Below, piece by piece: positions 21,831 through 33,693 of a DNA stretch of 64,000 nt (its first letter is position 1; every line of letters begins with the position of its first letter). The notes below the pieces were generated by a model. The model was not told the DNA's origin. It ran no database searches and was given only the letters and a program-made list of their open reading frames with translations. A program made the translations under genes and the position numbers. The stretch is from Pseudovirgaria hyperparasitica (taxonomy: Eukaryota > Ascomycota > Dothideomycetes > Acrospermales > Acrospermaceae). The stretch spans positions 1,873,074 to 1,937,073 of the forward strand of contig NW_022985550.1 in assembly GCF_010093815.1 (NCBI RefSeq), read 5' to 3'.

Positions 21831-23976
21831 TCACTCGTGCACAAAAGCTTTGCCGTCTGCTACCACTACCCTCCCTATCCTCTTCAACACGTTTCTCCAT
21901 TCATTCTCTCGGTACCGGTCCCACGCGTCTAGGCCTTCTCTCGCCTCGATGCTCAACGTTTCGTATCCAGTCTTGATGACGCCTTGCACTTCCTTTGGGC
22001 TGAGATGACCCTTCTTGCTGCCTTTCTCCTCCAACAGTGTCTTGTAGTGCGCGCTCACTCCAATCAATGTGTTCATGCTCTCGTTCTTGTCTAGACTATA
22101 CGCGTCTCGAAATTCAGTGAGCTTCTCCCCGAGTTCCACAAGCTTGTAAAATAGGTCGTCGTACGCAGCTGGGTCCGGAAGGAAGGCCTCTCCTGATGCC
22201 AAGGAGAGTGCAATGATCGTTGTCAATAACGAAACGACGTCCGATGAGTATGGCAGCGAGCGAACATCGTCGGCATAAATAGTAAGAAAGCGGATGAAGG
22301 ATAGTAACGATCTCCATAGCTCCGACCAGTGGTAAGTCAACCGCGTGCGTGTACGAGATAAGTGTGAGATGATTCGAAGTAAGACTCCTAGGCATAGTGT
22401 GTAGAATTGTACGTCGAGACGTCGTCGCAAATTATGGTTAACACCGTCCATAACGATATCAAGTATGGTAGATACCACTATCCGATCGCCTCTAATAACA
22501 GGAAGATACGGTGGCCGTTGGCGACATAGTCGTACGGCAGTCTTGCTATCATCCCCACATAATCGCTTCATCAGTCCAGGATCCTCTATCAGTATCTGTA
22601 TGGTGAAGAGACTGAGGTACGTATACGCAGAAGCGCGAGCTGTACGGTGTGCGTGTTGAAAAAGATAAGATGTTAGGGAGAGGAAAGAGCTAAGCGGTGA
22701 TGCTGAAGTAGGACTTGCCGGACTAGATGTCACGAGGTTAAAGCAGAAGAGCTTATTGGCGTTGGCAAAGTCGTAAGTGGACAGGAGAATACCGGCTTCT
22801 GGGTCGGGTCTAGTGAACTTTAGTAGGAGATTCATAAAATCGTGAGGTCTTCGCCTACAGAGCCATAAATAAATCTTTAGCCTCTTCGGCTGATGGCGTT
22901 GGTGTTGTTGCTCGTGAGCCAGGCGCAAGGGCTCCTAGCCCAATCATATGGAGGGTGCTCCCTATACCCCAGCCTTCGGGAAGGTCCTCTTGTACCGCGA
23001 TATACCGGTCTCTTGTCGAGGCACATGTAGAGCCTACACAAAGGACAACCTTCTTGATTGCCTGATCATTGACAAAGTCGTCTAATCGCAATCTGTAAGG
23101 GTTCTGAAACTCAAACTTGTTGTAGTTTGCGAGGAGACCAAGAAGTAGGAACGGAGAGACAATATGGCTGCTATCATCCGCGTCGAGTGCGCACTTCCCA
23201 ATCATTTTAGCTTGAGCATAAAGGGGAGGGAGAGTCAGACTCACTTTCATGATAGCAGGGAATAGGTCTCTATGAGTGAAATAGCTGATAAGCCCGGTTC
23301 CCCATGCTCCACTAGTCATTGCCAATGCAGTCTGCACAGCTTTTTGTCTGACTTCCATACTCCTGCCATTTCGTATTATGCTTTCCAGAACTCCAACAAA
23401 TTCCATCAAAACTTTGTCGGCATCGTTGAGGCCTGCTAGCACACTGATGATGTCAGAGGATGGATTGGTGTATCGTTTGCTTAGCACGGCGCCTAGGAAT
23501 ACTGTCAAGGTCTGGTTCGTAAGTTGACCCGGCTATGTAAGGTATTGCTTGGAATGTCGGAGAGAAAGATGCGCGTGTGCGTGGTGTTGCCGCAGCTGAA
23601 ATTTAGGCTTACATCGAGTGCTATTTCGTCCGAAGGACTCCTACTTGCTTTGGCGGTACTAATTGCTCGCCGGAACAGGTTTTGAGACTGCGTCTGTTGC
23701 AGAAATCAGCGATGACTCTTGGCCAGATTTACCGATTGTGAAATCAGTATTGTGTAATGTACATACTTGCAACTGAAGTAAATGTTCTGCTCGCAAGTCG
23801 CCTAAAATGCGCTTGAGATATGCAGACTCCGGCCGGTGGAGAAAGAACTCCTGCCAGAATCCCTCAGAATCTTCGAAGTCTTCTACATCGTCTATGAACA
23901 ACTGCTCGTAGAGCTGCACGACTTTCGGCGTGAAATTATCAGGCCGGGTATCCTGCACGAGGGGGGACGGCTCCAT
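21831..23976 (-). CDS. Armadillo-like helical protein (ARMH3/C10orf76 family, DUF1741)
   Basis: Four exons, 23976-23767, 23693-23613, 23511-22859 and 22809-21831 (introns 73, 101 and 49 bp), give 640 residues. The family signature is at the N-terminus: FEDSEGFWQEFFLHRPESAY, followed by a segment preceding the first armadillo-like helices. ANANKLFCFNLVT near the middle is another conserved stretch. In animals ARMH3 acts at the Golgi as a partner of GBF1 and PI4KB; the fungal member is uncharacterised as far as I know. Intron 3 (49 bp) is needed because the frame otherwise ends at TAG right after residue 315. Its branch site CTACTAAAG is near-perfect, and splicing fuses DLFMAL to PDPEAGILLSTYDF. 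The middle contains a Ser/Ala-rich loop. Confidence 0.85.
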
Positions 23977-24282
23977 GGCGATGAGAGTAAATGCGGATGT
24001 CTAGACGTACATCGATAGAAAGACCATGCATAGTAGGGCGGTGCCCAAAGATCCAGTAGAAGGATATTATAGATTTCCGAGTACTCAGACATTGCGCGTC
24101 TACTTACGGGCAACCCAATCCGTTAAGGATCGGCCGGCTGCGCGTGGCTGGAGGATGTGGCTGTGGCACGGACCTTCGCGAGTTTTGAGATCAAGACCAT
24201 CAATTACTGTAATCTGGCTGATGCTCTCGCGGCGGTTACTATATGCTAATCCCCCTGCTATCCTCTAGACGACCTTACTGAA
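23977..24282. other. Short intergenic region
   Basis: About 300 bp between two minus-strand genes: the promoter of the armadillo gene plus the 3' end of the next gene. Nothing further seen. Confidence 0.55.
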
Positions 24283-25110
24283 CTAGCTGAGAGATCCAAT
24301 CCAAGGCTCGTCCACTTTGTTGATGGCCACTTTCTCTTGGTCGCTCAAATGCTTATAGTATATCCCGACAGCGATACCACCAACTATAATAAGTAAAATC
24401 AGGATTCCACTTAACCATTTCACGAAACGAATTGGTAAACACATGACAGTCCGTCTTCCTCTACGCTCTGCGCGACGTTCCTCTTCCTCGGCGTATTCGG
24501 CGCTTCGAACATAGGATCCACGCGATTTGACGGAATCTTGACGACTAAATACCCTGCCGTTGAAAATTGAAAGTGAGGATGCGTATATCCTTGACACTGT
24601 CCGTCTCGGCACTGCATCGGCGGTCTCTTTGGTGCTGGGCGAGTGGATATATATGGAAAATGGCTTCGATGCACTCCCCTCTTCAGCAATCGGCGCAAAG
24701 TCAAAAACTGCAGTTCCGGGGACAATGTTTGGACTCGGCGTGGGAGTTTGAAATATCTCTTCAGAACTCACGTATGGGACTTTGCATTCACTTGCCGACG
24801 TAGACTGGGAATAAACACTGACGCTTCGTGGCTCGCTTCTCTGGCTGTTGTTTGGGCGCAGGGCGGATGCGCCAGATCTACTCCGATTACGTCGTACATA
24901 GGGATCTCTTCCCCAGTACTGCATATGTGCCGCTCTAGGAATAACTCTTGGGCCATGCGGTCGTTGACGCATAGGTGGCGAAGCGAATGTAGGAATTGTT
25001 GGTGAGGTCGGAGACGCAGCTGACCCTCGTAGCGCCCTGCTCTTGTCAGTATGCGACAGCATGGACTGTCTTACCACTATGCGAGACGTCTGCCCTAACT
25101 TACTCTTCAT
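24283..25110 (-). CDS. Predicted single-pass membrane protein with long disordered N-terminal region
   Basis: An open frame of 275 residues. Residues 1 to about 210 are Ser/Arg/Pro-rich and disordered. A juxtamembrane basic patch (EEEERRAERRGRRTVMCLP) precedes one strong transmembrane helix near residues 230-255 (LSGILILLIIVGGIAVGIYY). About 20 residues remain after it, so a type II or tail-anchored-like topology is plausible. I do not recognise a family. The 5' end is uncertain: a GTAAGT directly follows ATGAAGA at the proposed start, but no acceptor in the right phase exists nearby, so I keep the unspliced start. Confidence 0.55.
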   Translation of the reverse strand: MKSKLGQTSRIVVRQSMLSHTDKSRALRGSAASPTSPTIPTFASPPMRQRPHGPRVIPRAAHMQYWGRDPYVRRNRSRSGASALRPNNSQRSEPRSVSVYSQSTSASECKVPYVSSEEIFQTPTPSPNIVPGTAVFDFAPIAEEGSASKPFSIYIHSPSTKETADAVPRRTVSRIYASSLSIFNGRVFSRQDSVKSRGSYVRSAEYAEEEERRAERRGRRTVMCLPIRFVKWLSGILILLIIVGGIAVGIYYKHLSDQEKVAINKVDEPWIGSLS

Positions 25111-27687
25111 CGTATGTGCTACCCCACGAACGCATGATCACCGTGACTCAAGAGCGATTGTACGCGTCTTGAAACCTCCCTCGATTTGGTCGGGTTCGCT
25201 TCGATTATACGGTTTGCCAACCAGAACCTGAGTCGCTTCTACTCCCTCGACGTCCTTTGGATGCTGAAGTAAGGAGGTTTCGGACGCAATGGCTAAGAAA
25301 AGTCAAAACACCCCAGGCAACAAGGGAGACTACGGGCATCGTCTAGGCTCGCTGAGTGATTTTAATAGAGGAAGACGGTAACTACCTGGAACTGTATTGA
25401 AATTTGGCGTTGCTCCACAACAAGAGCAGAGACATAATAAACATACCCCGGAATCGCGTGGATGCGACCTTTACCATGGCCATTGGCTACAGCCTATGAT
25501 ATACCAGCTACTAGTCTCTGGTTGAGAACCAGAAATTGGCCGCAAGCAACCTTGAGTATTGGTTGAGACGCGGACTCTTTCAATGCTAGCCAACACCAGC
25601 GATCGCTCCACGCACTCCCAAACACAGAAGTCATAGGGGGTAATCTAGACGTGAGACAGCAGTCTCATTTGCAACAATACTACTTGCTCGATAAGATCAC
25701 AAGCCCAGAAGCTTGCCTTGTAAGATCCGGTTGAGCAATAGGGCAACGCATCCGGCACGGTCCGCCGTACCTGCATATGTGGTTAGGGCTGAGGCAATAA
25801 TCCCCGAATGGCACTAGCTAGGCTTGTGACAAGAGAGCTTCTCGCACGTTCAGATATGGTTTTTAGGTCGGTATTGCATTCGGATGTGAATGTGAATATG
25901 AATGATCTAGCATGTCCCCCAATACTGTTGCCGTCAGTCAACTTTGCGGTTTGTTGCCGCAGCATACGTCTCTACTAGGACAAAAGGAACATTGCTATGT
26001 ATAATCGCTCGTTCTTATTGGCTTCTAGAAAGTTTTACAAGTACGTTGGCGTGGAGATATTTCAATTCAGGGAAAAACTTCAGCGCATGCATGATAGGTA
26101 CCTGGTATTTACGAATCCCTAATCTCTAGAATCGAAGCTCAAAAATCAGGTACGTCGAGACTGCTTAAGGTATTAGTATCGACTCTTCTCCCCTACGTTG
26201 AGCTACTGACTATGCGAATATCTGCAACGACCTTCGTCCATTATTCCGCTGTCAATACAAAGGGTTTTGAGCAAGCGAAAGGATCGACATAGGACTGAGG
26301 ACGGATCTGCTCCACACAGCTCGCGTGTACGAATTTGGTCATCTCCTTGAATCTCATTGTTTCTGTACGCATATCTCGTAAAATTTATTGCTGTCTGGGC
26401 TCTCAATAGGCCTTCGTTGACCATCCCGGTATTCTGCCTTGCTCGTAATAAACGAACGGCGATATAAATTTCTGCGACACCATATGTGCGTACATGTAAG
26501 CTAACACTCTCAGATATCAGGGAACCCTCAATATCTCTTGATCTCCGACGAACCGTATCGGAACCTTCATGAATAAACCTTACAATCACACTTAGTTTCC
26601 TGGCCCATTTTGTCGCCTCGGACTGGTAGGTTCACGACACTCTCGTTCAACATCGCGGATATCCTAGTGCATCGCAGCCTCTAGCAACTTATCATTCGGA
26701 AGTGTGTCAACACACTCAGCAGCTTTACAATTGTACGGTCGCACATGTGCGAAATGTACTGATTGTCAAACAAGGTCAAGGGATTGAAATACTTGTTTGA
26801 CGCCAAAAGGATACAGCAACATGCGCATGCAAGTCACGACAGGAGTTGAAATCGATGTTTACGACCTGCACGCCGATGTAGGGTGGGACATTCGGGTCCC
26901 ATGCTAGGCTCTCTACTAGTCGGTCGCAGGAGCAGCGATGAGGACTTGGTTGCCCGGCGCTCAAACATCCATCAAGCCGCCTCCGCCGTCAGTGTCTTCT
27001 CCGTTGCTCCCAGTTGTAATCTCCGACAACACCAGCAGTCGCTACATCGACAGACCCAGGTCACCCGTAGCTTAGCCACGGTCAATGGGCTGACCGATCC
27101 ATAGGTCAAGCTGATCAAGGACAGAATCTCGCATGTGCTAGGGTTAGTGACTTTTCATATGGTAATCCAGCAAGATCGCTGTTGTGACGATCCGATTCTG
27201 ACGAACTATAAAAGAATGGTCAGGCGTGAGGCAAAGAAGGAGGGCGATAAGGTAATACTTGAGCCGTCTGTGCTTATAAAAGGGTCATAACCCTGTTTGC
27301 TTACAAAATGATGAATCTAGCTTGAGTATACCTAGAGAATATGTCAGATGTACTGCCAAATGTGGTAGCGTAGCTAATTCTTATATTAGTACGAATTTAG
27401 TGAGTATGTAATTAGCAAATCCCTGTCGCCACGTAGCGTCCTTAGTGCACTGGAGCCATCCATTCAGCAGTTCGAGGATTAGACGAGCCAACCAATGAGA
27501 ACCCTGACAAACCGCCCCTGCAAGACTGATGTGCCGTGCGCCTCATAAAGCAACCACATCGCATGTTTCGACATGTAATTACTTCTAGACACTTTACGAG
27601 CTGACCCAAGTCTTCTCTCTGGCGCAGTCTGCAGCACATACGAGACTGGTCCTGACCGTGTCGCACACGTCAAGTAGCGCCACAATA
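25111..27687. other. Long gene-poor stretch
   Basis: These 2.6 kb have no gene I can support. The longest open frame (minus strand, 26203-26589) shows no motif, signal peptide or obvious splice partner. The stretch is less GC-rich than the flanking genes. Confidence 0.5.
27275..27280 (+). promoter_or_regulatory. TATA-box-like sequence upstream of the Zn2Cys6 regulator
   Basis: TATAAA (in CTTATAAAAGGG) is followed at once by a small palindrome AGGGTcataACCCT. It lies about 410 bp upstream of the ATG at 27688, so it would imply a long 5' UTR. Confidence 0.35.
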
Positions 27688-29534
27688 ATGACTATGGGAA
27701 GTATAATGCAGAGGGATAAGGGGGACAGCACGGAATCAGATAGCGGGAACTTCGTCAGGAAGAGACGCTATGCGACTCGAGTAAGGACAGGGTGTGGTAC
27801 ATGCAGAAGTTCGTTTAATCCTCCGTTGCTGACCTATAGAGCGAATGCTGAATGTAGTAATAGTACGACGAGTGAAATGTGATGAAGGTCGGCCACATTG
27901 CATGAATTGTTCCAGCACAGGCCGCATATGTGAGGGATATACAGCGCCTGCCTCGTGGGGCAAGCAAGGTAGCAAGTCCGGAACGAAGGATAAGGTAGCA
28001 AACAAGAAGGACTCTTGCCTTAGGGATACGGCAACTGTACCAGGTGGCCCAACAAAGACGACTAAACTTATGATCGCACGTGCTTCTAACCCGAAACTTA
28101 ACCTCGAACACCAACCTGGCTATTTTGGCTTGTGTTGTCTACCAGGGCAGACCCCTGAGAGGTTGATGGACGCTCTGTCTCGACTGGAGAATCATACGCG
28201 ATTTCTGGAGGCTACTCGGACGCTTTTCAACGAGTCTATCTATTCGCCGCTTGGTCACTGCTACAATGCCGTTGTGCGTACAGATCAGAATCTATTGCTC
28301 AATTCAATCTCGTTGTATTCCGATGCCACAATCGCCGCCAGTCGGGGTACGGTCTTGAAGGAAGACTCGAAGACACTGGCGAGTATCATGCACGGCGTCT
28401 CACATTCCCTTGCCGGGCAGGTCCCGATTTACAAGCTATATCGGATGATGGCTCTCGTAAATTCGATGTGTCTCTACGAAGTAAGACGAGCTATATCGTC
28501 ATGTCAAACCGTACAGCTAACTCTCTGGCAGATTGTCCAAGGAGGTACCCGGCTTGCAGTACACTTCAGTGGTCTAGCACGCATGGTCGAGGTCGCTGGT
28601 GGCATCGCAAATATCGACTTTGGACACCTTCCACGAACACTTGAGGCTACAGACCTCATAACTTCCATCTATCTAGGGACGCTTCCCCTCTACGCTCCTG
28701 TCTCATTTCCCAACCTAGAACACCAGAAATCAGGTGGTGACAGAGCGGAACACTCGAGACCATTCCTGTTGACATCGCCCTTGTATATTTGTGAAGCTTT
28801 CGCCCTAGCACATAAGTACAATGGTAATATATCGGAGACATCCGTGCAGATTATGCAGGATGCGTTCAATCTGTTCAAGATTCGCGTCAAGTCAATGGAA
28901 AGAGTTACAGAAGCATCACCTATTACACTAAATGCGGATACGTCCACTTCCGATACATATTACGCCGACCTCCAGACCGCACTAAAATCAGACATGATAT
29001 CCACGAAATCTGCCCAACACTTTGTCAACGAGACTATCCGGCAAGCTGCTATCATCTGGTGGCGAGCTGTTGCACGATTCACTCCTTTCGACGCTCCTGG
29101 AAATGATGTGAATTTGATAGCTATCTACAATTCTATGTCCTGGATACCACTAGAAGCGTGGACTGGATTGCCATTCGTCTATCTATGGATGTAAGGAAAT
29201 AACGACTGACAATCCCGCAACTGCGCACTAACACTTGTTTAGTATTCTGATCGCTTGCTCAGCCTCGACGAGGCATCAGAGGGCTCGTAGATTCTTCTTC
29301 GCCGAGATGTCCCGGTCGTCACTGTGCTTTGGTACAAGCTGTCTTTCACTGTTCGCACGTTAGTCCAAGATATCTCATCTCTGCTTCTCATTATGTACAC
29401 TAATACCCGAGTTAGCAATCACGAACAACTTTCTGTGGTTCAGTGAACAGATTCGAATTCAGCAAAAACGCTCCAGCGCTGCGGCCGGATGCCCTAACCC
29501 TTCAAAATCAGTGTCAACTACAAGAGCTCGTTGA
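27688..29534 (+). CDS. Zn2Cys6 fungal transcription factor
   Basis: Five exons, 27688-27808, 27864-28480, 28532-29190, 29243-29358 and 29416-29534, give 543 residues. The zinc cluster at residues 32-60 is split by intron 1 and rebuilt as C-x2-C-x6-C-x6-C-x2-C-x6-C (CGTCRIRRVKCDEGRPHC, then MNCSSTGRIC). All six cysteines are present. A basic KKTTK-type linker and a C-terminal helical regulatory region of the fungal-specific (DUF3468-like) kind follow. Intron 2 (28481-28531) is 51 bp, a multiple of three, and has no stop, so it could be retained as 17 extra residues. I splice it because it has GTAAGA, a GCTAAC branch and CAG. Donors of introns 1 and 4 are the weaker GTTCGT and GTTAGT. The target genes are unknown; the neighbours do not form an obvious pathway. 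Confidence 0.82.
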
Positions 29535-30572
29535 TAAAAATAGAGAACTGTAGAGAAATTACTCGCAAGCTCCCAACTTCTATCACTAGCCAGAGTGCCC
29601 CCGGAGTTCGTGTGAGAGCATGTACAACATCCATTAGACCAAAGGTCGCCTACCGACTTGCCCATTCAACATCAACACTGAATAGAAACATCCTATACAC
29701 TGGCGTGTGAGACTTCCTGCTCCTGAATGAGGACTCGACAGAACAAAACAGGGCCAGTTCGGATCACCCAAGACCCAAGAGCAGGCCAGGAGAAGCAACG
29801 ACAGCTCAACAGTGTGCTGTAGCGAGGATAGCGAGGTCATGAATGACATCAAATGTTGATGAAGCCAGGAATTCACATAGAAGCATTTTAGAATTGCCAT
29901 CATTATTAAAGCTGCCATTCTGGAACTATAGCCCGGATTCGAGACGTGTCCCTTTCGAGTTGCGTATAATCAACCCTAGATGACTCGCAATCTGAAGGGC
30001 TAGCCAAGGCAGTCTAGGCCCTGTTGGCCACGATGTAGCTTCGATGTTAGGTAATGGATAATAGCATAGTCAAAAGCAAACGTCCACACACCTCCTGATT
30101 TCTGAAGATCCCTGTATGTAAATCACATGAAACTCCAATAAACCCCTAGGCTTTCGTGATATACGTGCTGTGAAAGAACTAAGTAAGCAAGAAAACAAAA
30201 GGTAGCATGGCGACTATAGTGCAGGAGCATTTCTCATTTCTAGTATCGAAGCTTGGCACAAGGTATTACTACTAATTGATAGCTTTTGTCTCATCTACTA
30301 TTTCTACTATTCATAAGCAAAAGGGGTATCATAAGCTGCTTAGACAATAGAAAGAAACATCGTTGCGTTGTAATGGCTAGGTACGGGAATAAACATATAG
30401 TCCCTGTAAGCTTCGCTGCGCAGTGATGGCTATGGAAAGTATTGGACATATGAATTCAGGAAGTATTGTTGTGTGAAGATGGGTATGCAAGATGTTTAAT
30501 AGCTAAAGCCAAAGAACATGAAACTCGCAATGAAATATATCCACAATGGCCGTGGACCTTTAAGAGGGCTAC
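29535..30572. other. AT-richer intergenic region
   Basis: 1 kb downstream of the regulator and downstream of the small minus-strand gene. No gene seen. Confidence 0.5.
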
Positions 30573-31095
30573 TCACGGCTCATACTCGTCCAACTTTGGC
30601 TCTGTATCTACGGACTCCTCACGTTCTGGCGTGGGAGTAGACAGCAAGCGTACGCCATACCTGTGCAGCTGCAAGTCCCACACACGCTGCCACCTCATAT
30701 TCCTCCTGGCTCTGGACCGCACGTTTCTCGCGTCCTGCAATTCTTACTGGTACGTCAGTGGGATATCAGTCTTCCCTGTACGGAAGCGATATGACTCGCG
30801 CACCAGACATTCGTTGACATCGCAATGACTTGCCCATCCGGGATCGTACCGCGAGATCGAGTCCTTAAGTCCTTCCACGACCCAGCGATAGACCTACAGC
30901 AACCACGGTGCGGCCTTATCATAGATGGAAAGAGTAAAATCCTTGCACTTTCCTGTAAACATTATTGTTCTCGCTATGATACTATACATTGATGAGGTCG
31001 TCTCCGATACCAACCCGAATTGTACAGTCAGGAGAGCGAAGTGCTGGAGCAAGGATGATTAGTTCTATGAAGCTTCTAGATTTGTCAGAGTACAT
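30573..31095 (-). CDS. Cryptic three-exon small protein, unknown function
   Basis: Proposed exons are 31095-30988, 30893-30748 and 30705-30573, about 128 residues. The ATG opens MYSDKSRSFIELIILAPALR. A 94-bp intron (GTATAG to TGTAG) then joins GIGDDLIN to VYRWVVEGLKDSISRYDP, and the frame reads on through CDVNECLVRESYRFRTGKTD. The last intron is short (42 bp as drawn); an acceptor 6 bp earlier (30711) also keeps frame and adds two residues. The last exon is charged and helical (RNMRWQRVWDLQLHRYGVR) and stops with TGA at 30573. The composition (Asp/Arg/Trp/Tyr-rich, no low complexity) is protein-like and unlike the surrounding DNA. No signal peptide or membrane helix. I cannot name a family. 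Exons are each under 50 codons, so standard gene finders could miss it. Confidence 0.5.
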
Positions 31096-31748
31096 TCAAG
31101 AGACGTACGTATAAGGTAGAACAACAGCGTGTCCTGCTCGAACCTCGATGACTAGGTTACATGACTGACGATTCGTTTCGGGAGGACTCTGACTCTTGCC
31201 CATTTTTCAATGCTGATGATGTTTCTCGTGTTACTCGCACGATTATGGATAATATGACTCTGGCGGGACTGCTCGGAGTACAATATTCCTTCTATGGAAG
31301 TATGTTTGTAAGGCGCCACTAGACTGGAGTATCAAGGTACAAGACAATCAACAATGTCGCAACTAAGCAGATAGACCCGAACGAACCACATGAAACCATG
31401 GATACGTAACTGTTGACCTACGGAGACTCCGTTTCGACACGAAGCGCGCCCATGGTGCTATGCCATACGAGGAAAGAGGTCATTTCAGATTCTGGCCTTC
31501 TGGAGGAGGAATACCTCCATACTATCCCGTGATTCATCTTTCGACTCTTGAGTGCCTAAACTCCCGTTGTGGCGTCCATGTATCTGAATTGGAGTGGGCA
31601 GGCGTCTAGTTCTGGCGTGGAAAAAAACATCGACGTACATCACAATATGGGTCTATCAGACGTTAGCGGGTGTTCTCACAAAAGTCATCTCGTTTGAGAC
31701 TAAAATATCATGCCTCATTTCGATCTCCGGCGTTTTCATGCACTGTCA
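31096..31748. other. Intergenic
   Basis: 650 bp with no supported gene. A short minus-strand frame starting with ATG at 31203 runs into the 5' side of the small gene, but would need a 33-bp intron to join it. Confidence 0.5.
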
Positions 31749-32819
31749 TCAGCTGTCATGCTCCTCTCGAGCACTCCTCGGCAGCTCCAAGTCCACAATC
31801 CATGGAGCCTGAGCAGGACGATACATCAGGTTCATTATCGACGCATTGACGAGCAATGTATCTTCTCCCCTCTCTCTACTTAATGGACCTCCATTCCGAT
31901 CGTCTCTCTGGGCCTCGCCGCTAACATCAACAAACTGCAGATCCTGCTTGCTGCCAACACGTCGTTCACCAACACGCGTACTCTTCTGAACAAAGTCTTC
32001 CGCATCTTCCGTAGCTTCCTCTAGTCCACTCCCGGCCGTCAACTCTGCATTCACCTTCTCAACATCCCATGTGATGCGCTCCGCTCCCGACCCTTCATGA
32101 ATATGTCCACAACAAAACAGCCTTGGTCGCGCACGGGCCGCTGCACGCAATAAGTGAGGGCAACCAGCATGCGTCCTCTGGAAAGTCATATCACGATGAC
32201 CTCTTGGTGGCCCATGCGTCATTAGGATATCAACCTCTGGCCACGATGGAATCGGATGCTCCACGATCGATGTCGCACCCGGCGATGATAGTGCAGCTGG
32301 GTTCCACCTGTCTTCACCGCGTTGATAGTCGAAAGCCCAATCACAAAAGACAGGCTGGTACGGTGACGCATAGATGGTGAAATTTGCGCCGTTACTGAGG
32401 TTGAAGCGGTACAGACCTTCGTCGAGGTATCGTATGCCTTTCTTTTGGGTCTCATCGCAGGTCCACATCGCCTTCGCGGACTCAACAGTATGATTCCACC
32501 ATCGATGGGTGTATTGCATATTATCGTCAGAAAGCATCTTGTATCGAATACCATTCGGCCCACGGTACTTGTCGTCGAGGCTGACGTCATGATTTCCTGC
32601 AATCACAAGCTTGAGCTCAGCGTCGCACTGATTGAGCATGTCGATTGTTGTCTTGTATTCTTCTAGCTCTCCTCTAATAGTTAAGTCGCCGCAGTGGAGC
32701 AGGATATCTGCTCTGGGTAGCGGGTATTTGAAGGGATATGGGGAAGAGGCATCGCCGAGCGAAGCAGTATGCGTGTCGGAAATAATGAGGATGCGAGTCT
32801 TGACCGTTGACGATGTCAT
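31749..32819 (-). CDS. Calcineurin-like metallophosphoesterase
   Basis: A single exon of 356 residues starting at the first true ATG (32819). It shows the full metal-binding set of the family in order: SDTH (14-17), GDLT (44-47), GNHD (75-78), then LMTHGPPRGHRD and CGHIHEG. The overall form resembles the MPPED1/MPPED2 (239AB-type) group, which hydrolyses phosphodiesters with a two-metal site. A Glu/Arg-rich insert follows the CGHIHE motif. No signal peptide or membrane helix, so probably cytosolic. The substrate cannot be read from sequence. All catalytic residues are intact, so the enzyme should be active. Confidence 0.92.
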   Translation of the reverse strand: MTSSTVKTRILIISDTHTASLGDASSPYPFKYPLPRADILLHCGDLTIRGELEEYKTTIDMLNQCDAELKLVIAGNHDVSLDDKYRGPNGIRYKMLSDDNMQYTHRWWNHTVESAKAMWTCDETQKKGIRYLDEGLYRFNLSNGANFTIYASPYQPVFCDWAFDYQRGEDRWNPAALSSPGATSIVEHPIPSWPEVDILMTHGPPRGHRDMTFQRTHAGCPHLLRAAARARPRLFCCGHIHEGSGAERITWDVEKVNAELTAGSGLEEATEDAEDFVQKSTRVGERRVGSKQDLQFVDVSGEAQRDDRNGGPLSRERGEDTLLVNASIMNLMYRPAQAPWIVDLELPRSAREEHDS

Positions 32820-33693
32820 TTTGACGGTCACGTTGTCGATGGTATTGAAGATATCATGGAGAACGTCGCTGTTTAAGAGTCATTGTTGGCGCCGACATTG
32901 GAATTAAAGCTGCAGGGATCATGAGTGCTAATCCCAAACTGGGTGTCGCGCCAAGAATGTGGAGTAGATATGGTGGTGAGATACGTCAGCAAATCTTTGA
33001 TGGAGATTGCACTCGCTTTGGTGACAATGAACAGCATAAGGATTCTGAGAAATATCCATATTGCCTATTCTGAAGAGAATTGGGTGAAGGTTCTGATGAT
33101 TAGCCATTATGACACGCATGAGTCCGACCACGGCTAGGGCGGCTGAGCGAATATTTCCTTTCCTTGATTGAATATGCACTTTGAGAGGCATATATATAGG
33201 ATAGAGGCGGGCGTAGCTTGTCTAAGAGGACGTCTTGCACCGGAGCGACACCACATTTGAGATGTTACCAGGGGTTTTCGGTCCCATTTCGTGACCACCT
33301 AAAGACAACCCACTAATAATACAATCACAGCCTCGATTCTTTCGTCTGAAACAGCTACACATAAGCCGCGGAATAGATTCCTCCTATATGTTCCAGCCGC
33401 ATTGATCCAGTACCGCTAGATTCAGTGGGCTGATACCGTGGGTATATAAATTCGGATTCTTTCAGCATCCTTTGCGGGAAAACAAGAAACGATAGGGAAG
33501 ATTGGTGTACAGAATGTAAATACACGCAGCCAAGGTGAATCGAGAAAACTCAACAGATGTTGCGTAAAGGTCACAATATGTACAAAGAGACGAGAAAAGG
33601 AAGGGAGGAAGTAAGGCACTGAGAAACGAGTGAGTCTTAGATAAGACGGCCCGAAATTGCACAAAAGGGCGGTTTTGTACGGAACGAGCAACA
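32820..33693. other. Intergenic
   Basis: About 870 bp upstream of the phosphoesterase gene and downstream of the DOCK gene (both minus strand). No gene seen. Confidence 0.55.

Noticed and set aside
25043-25110. An intron right after ATGAAGA at the start of the single-pass membrane protein gene
   Set aside because: The GTAAGT donor and a good branch site exist, but no nearby acceptor restores the downstream frame.
26203-26589. A 128-codon minus-strand open frame
   Set aside because: No true motif, signal, helix pattern or splice partner; it is likely chance in a gene-poor stretch.
30700-31000. A RIP-killed pseudogene: apparent TAG and TAA stops in one frame of the minus strand, each one CpA-to-TpA step from Gln
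   Set aside because: Both stops fall inside, or at the edge of, plausible introns whose removal gives a continuous protein from an ATG, so no decay is needed.
31095-31203. Extending the small gene upstream to the ATG at 31203
   Set aside because: It needs a 33-bp intron, shorter than any other here, while an in-frame ATG at 31095 serves without it.
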